Part shown: positions 55,940 to 64,000 of the stretch, piece after piece | Position numbering within the stretch: the first letter of the stretch is position 1 | Layout: every line of letters begins with the position of its first letter | Assembly: GCF_029525555.1 (NCBI RefSeq) | Contig: NZ_JAPDHZ010000002.1 | Coordinates: 2,021,868 to 2,085,867, forward strand | Length of the DNA: 64,000 nt | Reading direction: 5' to 3' | Origin: Cohnella ginsengisoli | GTDB lineage: Bacteria; Bacillota; Bacilli; Paenibacillales; Paenibacillaceae | The notes under the pieces: generated by a model | Databases searched by the model: none | What the model saw: the letters and a program-made list of their open reading frames with translations, nothing else | Told to the model about the DNA's origin: nothing | Translations under genes and position numbers: made by a program

Positions 55940-56713
55940 TCAGATAAATATATCCTTCTTTTCTATAACAACTATTGGTCCCATCAGTTTTTCAATAATG
56001 GTTTGTATGGATTCTTTGCGCATAAGCTGGCTTGAAATTGGCTCCATTTGATCTACTTTATCTTCTAACTCAACCAGTTCTTCATCTGACAACTTACCGA
56101 CAATCTCAACAATAATCCCACCGGAAACCATGATGCTGTTATCTATATCAATTTGCTCCCCTACAATTACAGCAGCAGGCGTATTTTCGGCTTTTGCTAA
56201 ATAGTTTGAAAAATCATCACCCATTTCACCCGAGACAATCGGCGAAGATTTTTTACTTAGAACACCTTTATCAGAAACTTTTGAAACGATAATTGCACCA
56301 CTACCAATCGTTTTACTTTCACTAAATTTCCCTTCATCATTTAAATCTAATTCTACGTTGGCATTCTTAACGGATCCTACTACTTTACCGCCGGCAGTTA
56401 CTGTCACAGCAACTCCTCCGATAGGTCCGTTACAGTCTACCTCAACAATTGTGGATTCTCCTTTATTCTGCTCAGATGCCAACATTGCTGCTACGGATAA
56501 TGTTCTTCCGAGCGCGACAGAGGCGTTTGGACTAGTACCCATCTTTTTCCGCAGAGATTCAAGAGACCCTTTAACATCCGCTCCGAATACCTTTACTCGC
56601 CCATCATAAGCAGTTGCTTGCAAAGTAAAGTCCTTATTTAATGATTTACTGCAACCAGTAAATAATAAGCCAATAAACACTGATGCTAGTCCCAAAATGA
56701 CGCCTCTGTACAC
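55940..56713 (-). CDS. Hsp33-like protein with a lipoprotein-type signal, lacking the zinc redox switch
   Basis: 257 residues. From about residue 28 it follows the N-terminal fold domain of the chaperone Hsp33 (HslO): ATAYDGRVKVFGADVKG, TSPNASVALGRTLSVAAML, NGPIGGVAVTVTAGGKVVGSVKN, SPIVSGEMGDDFSNYLAKAENTPAAVIVG, and a linker (LSDEELVELEDKVDQMEPISS). It ends at IEKKDIFI, where normal Hsp33 goes on to the Cys-x-Cys / Cys-x-x-Cys zinc domain; no cysteine-rich segment is found in any frame beyond. The N-terminus is an export signal with a lipobox-like LLFTGCSKS. The GTG start (56713) is the best available. It is AT-rich compared with most of the window. Confidence 0.8.
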   Translation of the reverse strand: MYRGVILGLASVFIGLLFTGCSKSLNKDFTLQATAYDGRVKVFGADVKGSLESLRKKMGTSPNASVALGRTLSVAAMLASEQNKGESTIVEVDCNGPIGGVAVTVTAGGKVVGSVKNANVELDLNDEGKFSESKTIGSGAIIVSKVSDKGVLSKKSSPIVSGEMGDDFSNYLAKAENTPAAVIVGEQIDIDNSIMVSGGIIVEIVGKLSDEELVELEDKVDQMEPISSQLMRKESIQTIIEKLMGPIVVIEKKDIFI

Positions 56714-56791
56714 ACCATTTCACAACCTTCTTCTTGTTATTAATTCAGCAAGATATTATCACACCATTGATTAATAGAGACGAAAGCAATG

Positions 56792-56836
56792 AAAAAACGG
56801 CGATCGTCCCCCGGTTTTATACCGGAATTCGATCGC
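56792..56836 (-). terminator. Terminator of the beta-propeller gene
   Basis: Stem GCGATCG / CGATCGC plus inner CCGG / CCGG, followed on the minus strand by TTTTTT, 24 bp past the stop. Confidence 0.75.
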
Positions 56837-56859
56837 TGCTTCGTTTCATTGGGACGAGC

Positions 56860-58129
56860 CTATTTAACTTTTTTCTGCTTGATGGCCAGAACGCCCATCT
56901 CCGTATCTACTATATAAAGAGTCCCGTTTCCGTCAACCAGAATCTCGCTAATCGATCCTGTGTTCTTGACGGCCAGAACGTACCTTTCTTTGCCGGCGGC
57001 ATCTAGGGAGAACACGCTGCCCCCGTTATCCTGAATATAGACGTTGCCTTTGGTATCGCTTAGCATAGTCGAGACCGTATAATAACCGTTGAATCTCAGC
57101 GGATATTCCCATATCGTCTTGCCTGTCGTATCGATCTGGGCGATTCCGCGATTCGCTTCCACGTAGTATCGTCCATTTCCCGCTTTGGGCAGGATCATAT
57201 CCAACTGAGCCGCGGTCGGCTTGTTCACTTTCGTCAGCTTCCCGCTGTTCAAGTCCAAAATTTCCATACGCGCCGTCGGATTGCCGAACGCCTGGACCCA
57301 CTGTCCGTTTTTTTTGTATATAGCCGGAAGCGCTCCAATCCTTTGGCGTCGAATCAAGCTGCGCATCCCACAACAGCTTCCCTGAATTGTTCAAGTAGTA
57401 AGCATGATTTAAGTCGGTCAATACGAGTACGTTATTCTGGGCATCTACGATCAATTCCTTGATATTGGTCTCATGCATCGTAAAGACGAAGCTCCCGACC
57501 GATGAAGAAGAAACGGTCCAGTCCACGAAGTCGTCATTATACCAGTTTAATTTTCCGTCCGGAGCAAGGGAAACGAGCGCTCCGCTTAACGTCGTAATGA
57601 GGTTGTCATTAGAATCCAGGCCAATTGCAGATGTAAAGTCCGGAAATAGGTAATCATCATGAGGAAGGTAATAGGTGGATTTGACCTTGCCGTCGCGGGT
57701 GATCAGGTCCACCCGGGCGTCAACCGTATCATCCAAAATTTTCTTGCGGATCGTGAAGATCGTTCCTTTCGACGATTGTCCCCACGCCTGCAAAGATACA
57801 AGATCGAAATCGGAATAATACTGCTCCCACAGCTTGCGTCCGCCCGTTGTAGAAATGGCTTTCGTATAACCGCCGTTCAGAAGCAGCAGCCGATCTAAAT
57901 CCAGCATAACCGGCCAGGCGTCTTTTTCCGCTGAGCTCCAATCGACTTCAAAGTTCTTGTATCCTCGCAGCTGTACCTTCTTCCCGTTGTCATTTACATA
58001 GGGCAGTTCCTTGTATTCGTTGGAAGGAAGCAACTGCACCTTCGCCGCTGCGGCGGTGGCGGCCTGCACGCCTGCAGCGTTGACAAGAAGGAGGAGCGCC
58101 GCTAACAAGCCGAGCATTTTTCTTTTCAT
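56860..58129 (-). CDS. Secreted PQQ/WD-like beta-propeller protein (frameshifted)
   Basis: 422 residues after repair. The signal peptide (MLGLLAALLLLVNAAGVQA) precedes repeating blade-like units: LLLLNGGYTKAISTTGGRKLWEQYY, IGLDSNDNLITTLSGALVSLAPDGKLNWY, LIVDAQNNVLVLTDLNHAYYLNNSGKLLWD, TKGNVYIQDNGGSVFSLDAAGKE, LVDGNGTLYIVDTEMGVLAI. This is the PQQ-repeat pattern with G-x-LLW and D-x-x-GN-x-Y. A T8 run at 57308-57315 is one base too long; correction gives WSASGYIQKNGQWVQAFGNP. Its role is unknown; it is probably extracellular or bound to the cell surface. Confidence 0.8.
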
Positions 58130-58247
58130 CCCACAACCCCCCTTTTTACAAACAAGTAAGCAAGTCCTATGTTTAGGACCAAAGATTCATAATTCCTATT
58201 GTATTATGATATGGAATTATCTTCAATTACAAATTTTATGAGGCTAA

Positions 58248-59647
58248 TTATGGACGACGCCCGACGGCCGCCGCCTTCTCCGGCGTGCTTCGCCGTAGGT
58301 TCATGAGCACCAGCACGATCGCGATGACCGCGAGAAACGCGCCGAGCAGCCGGAAGCCGGCAAAGCTGAACGTCCTGCCCATGATGACGCCCGTCAGCAG
58401 CGAAGATAATATGGTCCCGAGATATCGCGAGGTAAGGAAGAGCCCGGAGGCTACGCCGGCCATTTCTTTAGGCGAGCTTTTGAACAGGGCTGCTTGCATA
58501 CCGACGGCGTTCAGCCCGTTGCCGATCCCGAAGGCGGCCAAGGCCAGGCTCACGCCGATGACAGGCGAAGTTTCGGTCAGCGTGACGAGCCACGAGGAGC
58601 CCAGCGTCATGAGCAAAGCCGCCGCGATCAGTGCGGGTCTCGGACCCGCTTTGTCGATCCATTTTCCCGCGAACGGAGAAGCGACGAGCGAACAAAGGCC
58701 GAGCGTCAGCATCAGAACCCCCGTATGGAACTCGCCGACATGCCGAACGGTTTGCAGATAAGATGGAATGCTGAAGAAGAGCGCGTAATAGAGCAGGTTG
58801 ACGAGCATGAATTGAACGTTGACCCCAGTCATCGCCGGATATTCGGCAAAAGCGCGCAGCGGGATAAATGGCGACGCCGTCGTCAGCTCGCGCCTCGCGA
58901 ACATCGCCAGCGCCGCAAGGCCGACCGATCCGGCAGCGATGTTCGCGAGCGAGGCATGCCCGGCGGACTTCATGGACAGCAAGCCCATGAGCAGACCCAG
59001 CAATCCCGCGGCAAAAAGCAGAATGCCGATCGCGTCGATTTTCGCTATCCATTTTCCAAAAGTCGGCTTGCCGTCGCCTGCCGCCCCCGGACCGTCGTCG
59101 GGAATCGTACGCCGGGCCAACAGGAAGCTCGCCGCCACGAACGGAAGATTGACGATAAAAAAGCGCTTGCCAGTCCCATCGCTCCAGCAGCACGCCGCCC
59201 GCAAAAGGGCCGATCGCCGAGGCGCCCGACAAAAAAAACCGACAACACCGACAGCGCCGTCGCCTGTTTTTCCGTCACGTGAATTCTGACGATCGCCATG
59301 CCGACCGCGATCATCATGCTCGTGCCGATCGACTGGACGACGCGCGCCGCGATCAGCCATCCGAAGCTCGGCGACAGGGGCGCCAGCAGCGAGGAGAAGA
59401 AGGATACGACGAGCCCCGCCAGGAAGATCTTCTTGCGGCCGAACATATCGCTGGCCTTGCCCATGACGGGCTGGGCGATCGCGCTCGCGATGTAAAAAGA
59501 GAAAATGATCCATGAAACTTCCGTAAAATCGAGCCTGTATTCCTGCTGCAGCCGCGCGATCGCGACGGCGATCATCGAAGAATTTAACGGATTTAATAAA
59601 ATGCCCAATCCGACTGCGATCAACAGCTTTCTGCTGCGGACATCCAT
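58248..59647 (-). CDS. MFS drug/proton antiporter, DHA2 (EmrB/QacA-like) family (two frameshifts)
   Basis: 465 residues after repair, about 14 membrane spans. It has the family pattern LNPLNSSMIAVAIARLQQEY at TM1, QPVMGKASDMFGRKKIFLAGL (motif A) after TM2, and ARVVQSIGTSMMIAVGMAIV. Two runs are one base too long: A8 at 59231-59238 and A6 at 59157-59162. Correction gives SVLSVFLSGASAIGPFAGGVLLERWDWQALFIVNLPF, the usual DHA2 motif C region. It exports small toxic compounds by proton exchange. The divergent LysR gene is its probable regulator. Confidence 0.9.
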
Positions 59648-59762
59648 TTTGCGCTTCCCCTCTCGTGCGTCTTACGACTATATTACTTAAAGAAATCCAT
59701 TTACTCCAACGCATTTTAAGCTATACTTACATTGACTACAGGGAATGAATCGAGGCGTTGGC

Positions 59763-60651
59763 ATGGAGCTTCTCCAGTTGCAATACTTTATCGCGGTCGC
59801 CCGGCTGGAACATATGACCGAGGCGGCGCGGAGCCTGCACGTGACCCAATCGTCGCTCAGCAAAACGATCCAGCGCCTGGAGGAGAGCCTTGGCGCGCCG
59901 TTGTTCGACCGGACGGGCAGGCAGCTGCGGTTGAACGACTACGGCAGCCGGTTCCTGCCGCGCGCGGAGCGGGCATTGTTTGAACTGGAGCAAGGCCAAC
60001 AGGAGCTCGCCGATCTGTCCGACCTCAAGGCGGGCAAGCTTAGACTGGCGGTGACGACCGCGAGCACGCTGCCCGGCATTTTGAGCGCGTTCCGGAAAAA
60101 GCGCCCTTTCGTCCAATTTCACGTTCAAATGGTGGGCTTGGCGGACATGGTCGCGATGCTTCATCGCGGAGAGGTCGACTTCGGCATCTCTTCGCCGCCG
60201 GTCGAGGAAGAGGACATTCACTGCCGGATCGTGTGCGTCGACCCGGTCGTGCTGGCGGTGCCGAAGGGGCATCGGCTCGCGGACCGCGTCAGTGTGTCGC
60301 TGGACGAGCTGAAGGACGAATGGTTCGTCAGCGTAAAAAAAGGGCTATGGCATTCGCGATTCGGTGGACGCCGTCTGCCTGCGAACGGCCGGATTCGCGC
60401 CGCAGTATGTGTACGAAGGAGACGAACCTGCGCGCCTTAGCGCGCTCGTCGAGGCCGATATCGGGCTGGCCTTCATGCCGAGCACGGCCATGAATCCGCA
60501 AGCCAGCCTGCGGTATGTTCGCATAGCGGATGCCGAATTGACGCGGGAGATCGCGTTACTGTGGCACAAGCGCCGGTACCTCTCGCAGGCCGCGCTGGAG
60601 TTCCGCGACGTCGTGCTTGCTTATTTCGAGGCGGAAGCCGGCGCTTGGTGA
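59763..60651 (+). CDS. LysR-family transcriptional regulator (frameshifted)
   Basis: 295 residues after repair. The N-terminal HTH (LQLQYFIAVARLEHMTEAARSLHVTQSSLSKTIQRLEESLGAPLFDRTGR) and substrate domain (LRLAVTTASTLPGILSAFRKKRP) are canonical. An A7 run at 60335-60341 is one base too long; correction gives FVSVKKGYGIRDSVDAVCLRTAGFAPQYVYEGDE. The ATG at 59763 gives the usual LysR start MELLQL; an ATG six codons earlier is less likely. It is divergent from the MFS exporter with 115 bp between. Confidence 0.92.
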
Positions 60652-60662
60652 ACATACAAAAT

Positions 60663-60685
60663 AACCCCTGCTGATCGCAGAGGTT
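60663..60685. terminator. Hairpin between convergent LysR and SDR genes
   Basis: Stem AACCCCTGC / GCAGAGGTT (one mismatch) with a 5-base loop, 12 bp past the LysR stop. It is weak as an intrinsic terminator because T runs are short. Confidence 0.5.
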
Positions 60686-60735
60686 AAATGCCGGCAGATT
60701 AAGCTTGCCGCGGCGGCCTATAACCGGGCCGTCTT

Positions 60736-61473
60736 TTAATTGAATCCGCCGTTTACGCGAAGGGTCTGTCCCGTGATCCAGCGGCCTTTGTCGCCGGCGA
60801 GCAGCTCCACCGCATTCGCGATGTCCTCCGGCTCTCCGAGACGTCCGAACGCGTTCATCCGGCGGAACGAATCGACCAGCTCTTCGGATTTGCCGGTCAA
60901 GAACAGCTCGGTCGACACCTGTCCCGGCGCGATGCAATTGATCGTGATGTCCTTGGGACCGAATTCCTTGGCCAGTTGGCGAGTCAGCTGCTCGACGGCG
61001 CCTTTGGTCGCCGCGTAGACGCTGTAAGTCGGGAGCATCGCGCCCGCCACGGAGGTCGAGAAGTTGATGATGGCGCCGCCCGGAGACATATGCTTCATCG
61101 CTTGCTGGCAAGCGAAGTACGTCCCCTTCACGTTGATGGCGAACTGACGGTCGAACGCCGCCTCCGTCACTTCCGCGATCGCCGCGTTGTCCATAACGCC
61201 GGCATTGTTGACGACAATGTCGACGCGCCCGTATTGCCCGAGCGTCCGCTCGAACAGCGCCTCGACGTCGCTCACCTTGCTCACGTCGGCGCCGATGGCG
61301 GCCGCTTCTCCGCCGGCTTGCTCGATCGTCTGTACGACCTCCTCCGCTTTGCCCGGATTCGAGGCATAATTGACGACCACCTTCGCGCCGGATGCGGCCA
61401 GTTGAATCGCGATCTGCCGCCCGATTCCTCTCGAAGCTCCCGTTACGATCGCGACTTTTCCCTGCAATTCCAT
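60736..61473 (-). CDS. Short-chain dehydrogenase/reductase (FabG-like)
   Basis: 245 residues, classical SDR. Cofactor motif TGASRGIG at 12-19, NNAG near 89, catalytic Ser in INFSTSVAGAML, and the Tyr-x3-Lys pair in YSVYAATKGAVEQLTRQLAKEFGPK. It probably uses NADP(H) (a Gly-rich loop with Asn rather than Asp at the end of the second strand). The C-terminus ITGQTLRVNGGFN is typical. It is divergent from an AraC-type regulator that likely controls it. The substrate is unknown. Confidence 0.93.
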   Translation of the reverse strand: MELQGKVAIVTGASRGIGRQIAIQLAASGAKVVVNYASNPGKAEEVVQTIEQAGGEAAAIGADVSKVSDVEALFERTLGQYGRVDIVVNNAGVMDNAAIAEVTEAAFDRQFAINVKGTYFACQQAMKHMSPGGAIINFSTSVAGAMLPTYSVYAATKGAVEQLTRQLAKEFGPKDITINCIAPGQVSTELFLTGKSEELVDSFRRMNAFGRLGEPEDIANAVELLAGDKGRWITGQTLRVNGGFN

Positions 61474-61653
61474 ATCGAATCTCTCCTTTGGGTTGAATCG
61501 GCCGCCACGCTGTCTGCGTCGGACCTTATGTACTCATTATAGGCAAGTTTAGCCGACGCCAGGTAGAACAGACGTCTTCGATCCTTGCCTAATCCTCTTC
61601 GGGCTGGGTATGATGAAAAGAAACGCGATCCGAGCGGAAGGAGCCGGCGACCG

Positions 61654-62592
61654 ATGAACGAATCCACGCGCATGGAGCAAGCCCGGCAGCGATTGGCGCA
61701 CGCCATTCGACGCCATGCTCCGACAAGCGGCACGCGTCAAACCGCCATACCGGATTTGACGCTATTGCATGCCGTGCGGACGTCCGAACCGTTGGAGTCC
61801 GTATACAAGCCCTCCATCTGCATCGTGGCGCAGGGCGCCAAGACGGCCGCCCTGGCGGACGGAACCTACACTTACGATCCGATGACGTACCTGGTGACTT
61901 CCGTCGAGCTGCCGATCTTCGGCAAAATCGTCGAGGCTTCGCCCGAAGTTCCCTACTTAAGCTTGAAACTCTGCTTCGACCCCGACGTCATCCTGGACAT
62001 CGCCGGCGAGATCCGGCGTCCCGAGCTCGTCTCTTCGGAAGCTAGCCGCGGCATTACCGTGAGCCGCATGTCCCCCGCCTTGCTCGAAGCCGCTTGTCGG
62101 CTGGTCGAACTGCTGGACGCGCCAGAGGACGTTCCGGTATTGGCTCCCCTCGTCATCCGCGAAATGGTGTACCGCTTGCTGCAAGGCGAGCAAGGTCCGC
62201 TCCTTCGCTCATTCGCGACGGTCGGCAGCCAATCGCATCTCATCGCCCAGTCTGTCCGGTTGATCAACCGGCAATACCAGCGCCCGCTTCGCGTCGAAGA
62301 GCTGGCGGGTGCCGTCAATATGAGCGTGTCGGCGTTCCACAAGCACTTCAAGCGCGTTACCGCGATGAGTCCGCTGCAGTATCAGAAAACGGTGCGCCTG
62401 CAAGAAGCGAAACGCTTCATGCTGACCGAAGCCTTGCCGGCGGCCGAGGCGGCTTTCCGCGTCGGCTACGAGAGCCCCTCGCAATTCAGCCGGGAATACG
62501 CCCGCTTGTACGGCCGGCCGCCGATGCAGGACATCCAAGAGCTTCGCGACGCGACGGTCGTCGGGGCAGGCAGCGTGCGCGGAGGAGAATAG
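61654..62592 (+). CDS. AraC-family regulator with AraC_N domain
   Basis: 312 residues from the ATG at 61654 (GGAAGGAG site). The N-terminal AraC_N cupin-like domain (SICIVAQGAKTAALADGTYTYDPMTYLVTSVELPIFGKI) is followed by a double HTH (LRVEELAGAVNMSVSAFHKHFKRVTAMSPLQYQKTVRLQEAKRFML ... AAFRVGYESPSQFSREYARLYGRPP). Regulators of this subclass are often divergent from an oxidoreductase gene, as here with the SDR, which is probably the target. Confidence 0.93.
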   Translation: MNESTRMEQARQRLAHAIRRHAPTSGTRQTAIPDLTLLHAVRTSEPLESVYKPSICIVAQGAKTAALADGTYTYDPMTYLVTSVELPIFGKIVEASPEVPYLSLKLCFDPDVILDIAGEIRRPELVSSEASRGITVSRMSPALLEAACRLVELLDAPEDVPVLAPLVIREMVYRLLQGEQGPLLRSFATVGSQSHLIAQSVRLINRQYQRPLRVEELAGAVNMSVSAFHKHFKRVTAMSPLQYQKTVRLQEAKRFMLTEALPAAEAAFRVGYESPSQFSREYARLYGRPPMQDIQELRDATVVGAGSVRGGE

Positions 62593-62634
62593 ACATGAAA
62601 GCCGCTAGGCGAGAAAACGAACGGAGGGTTCGGC

Positions 62635-63112
62635 ATGATCACGCTCAGAAAAATCACGCTCGATAATCGGCGCGCCGTCTTCAACCTCGAAGTGTCGGAA
62701 GATCAGCGTAAGTATGTCGCATCCAACCTGTCGAGCGTCGCATCTTGTTATGTACTGGCGACCAACGGCGGACATCCCTTTCCGTTCGCCATCTACGCGG
62801 ATGAGCAGCCGGTCGGATTTGTCATGTTGACCTACGGGATAACCGGATACGAGCTCCCGTCCGTCGCTGACGGCAACTACTGCATCCTGCGGCTGATGAT
62901 CGACGAGCGCCATCAGAACCGGGGCTACGGTCGCGAGGCGATGGCGGAAATTTTAAAGTTCATCCGCACCTTTCCCGCCGGACCTGCGCAGTTCTGCTGG
63001 CTCCCGTACAAGCGCGACAACGCTGCCGCCAAAAAACTTTATGAAAGCTGCGGTTTCCGGGAGAACGGGGGAGATTTGCGATGGCGAGCAGGTGACCGTA
63101 TTGCGGCTGTGA
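62635..63112 (+). CDS. GNAT acetyltransferase, spermidine/spermine N-acetyltransferase-like (frameshift at the end)
   Basis: 158 residues after repair. The GNAT fold is visible from ITLRKITLDNRRAVFNLEVSEDQRKYVASN, and the acetyl-CoA loop is DERHQNRGYGREAMAEIL. The start pattern and PFPFAIYADEQPVGFVML resemble the SpeG/BltD-like polyamine acetyltransferases. A G5 run at 63067-63071 is one base too long; correction changes the ending to CGFRENGEICDGEQVTVLRL with a stop at 63110-63112, which is the usual GNAT C-terminus. The ribosome site is GGAGGG. The gap 63113-63280 holds only an 8-bp inverted repeat (TATTTTCG / CGAAAATA). Confidence 0.85.
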
Positions 63113-63281
63113 GCGGTTCGGTACGATTGCTGCAAATATGCTGATATTTTCGTTAGAGGGTTCAGGTCCGCGAAAATAAATGCAGACGCGCTTTTTAACA
63201 CTTATCGCCTCGCTCCAGTCTGCCGGCCTCCATCACAGTTTGCAATTATGCTTATTTGGGGCAATGTCGTTCTGCTCCAGC

Positions 63282-63310
63282 AAAAAAACCGCACCGAATC
63301 CGGTGCGGTT
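63282..63310 (-). terminator. Terminator after iolB
   Basis: Perfect 10-bp stem AACCGCACCG / CGGTGCGGTT followed on the minus strand by a T run, 16 bp past the iolB stop. Confidence 0.85.
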
Positions 63311-63325
63311 CATTTTGTATGTGCG

Positions 63326-64000
63326 TCAGCGCATCAGCCAGGCGTGATGGGGGTCGTTGTGGAAGCGCCACGCGCGCGTCGGGCCGGCCATGACGTTCAG
63401 GTAATAGACGTCGTAGCCCGGCGGCGCGGATACGGGGTGGTAGCCGCGGGGCACGAGCACCGCTTCGCGGTCCTTGACGGCGAGCGTCTCGTCGAGCAAG
63501 CGGTCGTCGGTGTAGACGCGCTGCACCGCGAAGCCCTGTTCGGGCTGCACGCGGAAGTAGTAGGTTTCCTCCAGCAGCGACTCGTTCGGCAGGTCGTCTT
63601 GGTCGTGCTTGTGCGGCGGATAGCTGGACCAGTGTCCGGCCGGCGTGAACACTTCGACGACGAGCAAGCTGTCCGCAGGCTCGCTCTCCGGGAGGATGTT
63701 GTGCACGAGGCGCGACATGCTGCCGCTGCCCCGGTGCTCCACCCCGACGCCGTCCGGCGAGATCAGCCGCGCCGCATGTCCGCCGCGGCCGGGCGCCAGG
63801 CAGACCGCCAGCTCCACGTCGGTCAACGCCTCCAGGTCCCACTGGCTGCCCGACGGCACGTAGACGGTGTAAGGCGGCGTCTTTTCGAATACGCTCATGC
63901 GCTTGCCGACGTCCCGCCACGTCTGTCCGCCGGCGCTTACGTCCGCGCGGCCGGACAGCAGCACGAGCGCCGCCTCCAGACCGCCGGTCTCCCGGCCGAG
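63326..64000 (-). CDS. iolB: 5-deoxy-glucuronate isomerase, N-terminus outside the window
   Basis: The last 224 residues of an IolB/KduI-type isomerase, which converts 5-deoxy-glucuronate to 2-deoxy-5-keto-gluconate in myo-inositol breakdown. The metal-binding bicupin motif is seen in WSSYPPHKHDQDDLPNESLLEETYYFR (His-x-His ... Glu), and VPRGYHPVSAPPGYDVYYLNVMAGP is diagnostic of IolB. The frame is open to base 64000 on the minus strand, so the start and any further iol genes lie beyond. It ends in its own terminator and is thus the last gene of its operon. Confidence 0.93.
   Translation of the reverse strand, partial: LGRETGGLEAALVLLSGRADVSAGGQTWRDVGKRMSVFEKTPPYTVYVPSGSQWDLEALTDVELAVCLAPGRGGHAARLISPDGVGVEHRGSGSMSRLVHNILPESEPADSLLVVEVFTPAGHWSSYPPHKHDQDDLPNESLLEETYYFRVQPEQGFAVQRVYTDDRLLDETLAVKDREAVLVPRGYHPVSAPPGYDVYYLNVMAGPTRAWRFHNDPHHAWLMR

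Noticed and set aside
63113..63200. 8-bp inverted repeat TATTTTCG / CGAAAATA as a terminator
   Set aside because: The loop is 18 bases and no T run follows on either strand.

Overview
The window looks like a chromosomal segment of a high-GC member of the Paenibacillaceae (Paenibacillus or Cohnella type). The signs are strong Firmicutes ribosome binding sites, lipoprotein SBPs, YesM/YesN sensor pairs, an S-layer-anchored (SLH) glycosidase, a ZTP riboswitch and a very dense set of plant-polysaccharide genes. Most genes are GC-rich. Two islands (about 2.6-5.8 kb and 55.5-58.2 kb) are clearly AT-richer and hold small lipoproteins, secreted proteins and a purine gene. I saw no rRNA, tRNA or CRISPR.

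Layout. 1-2.4 kb: end of a CUT1 sugar ABC operon (SBP, two permeases). 2.7-5.8 kb: AICAR transformylase under a ZTP riboswitch, plus small secreted or unknown genes. 5.9-10.6 kb and 14.1-18.7 kb: two paralogous operons, each encoding a YesM-like kinase, a YesN-like regulator and an SBP lipoprotein with no permease. Between them lie an AraC gene and a GH78-like glycosidase. 19.9-25.4 kb: a 1818-residue GH3/Ig/SLH surface enzyme. 25.6-27.0 kb: a third paralogous SBP. 27.5-30.7 kb: a CUT1 transporter (SBP, two permeases) whose promoter shares a 68-bp architecture with that of the GH3 gene. 31.1-33.7 kb: ArsR-like regulator divergent from a GH51 arabinofuranosidase. 33.7-35.9 kb: an array of 51-bp hairpin repeats split by an intact IS256-family element with an 8-bp target duplication.

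35.9-51.1 kb is one long minus-strand gene string: LplB/LplC-type permeases, SBP, a secreted beta-helix protein with carbohydrate-binding domains, a 1093-residue (alpha/alpha)6-type enzyme, a GH2 beta-mannosidase-like enzyme, a bicupin and a sugar isomerase. GH38 alpha-mannosidase and a divergent GntR/LacI regulator follow. The likely logic is extracellular cleavage of a branched plant or microbial glycan, import of oligosaccharides, intracellular trimming by GH2, GH38 and the large enzyme, then isomerase steps. 55.9-64 kb: an Hsp33-like predicted lipoprotein, a secreted beta-propeller protein, MFS/LysR, SDR/AraC, a GNAT acetyltransferase and the start-truncated iolB.

Two features cut across the window. 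First, at least 22 single-base frameshifts in homopolymer runs break 16 otherwise well-conserved genes; 18 are one base too long and 4 one base too short. This looks like sequencing or assembly error, so I annotate these as repaired genes. Second, several intergenic gaps carry locus-specific repeats with the same period of about 51 bp, often with T-loop hairpins.
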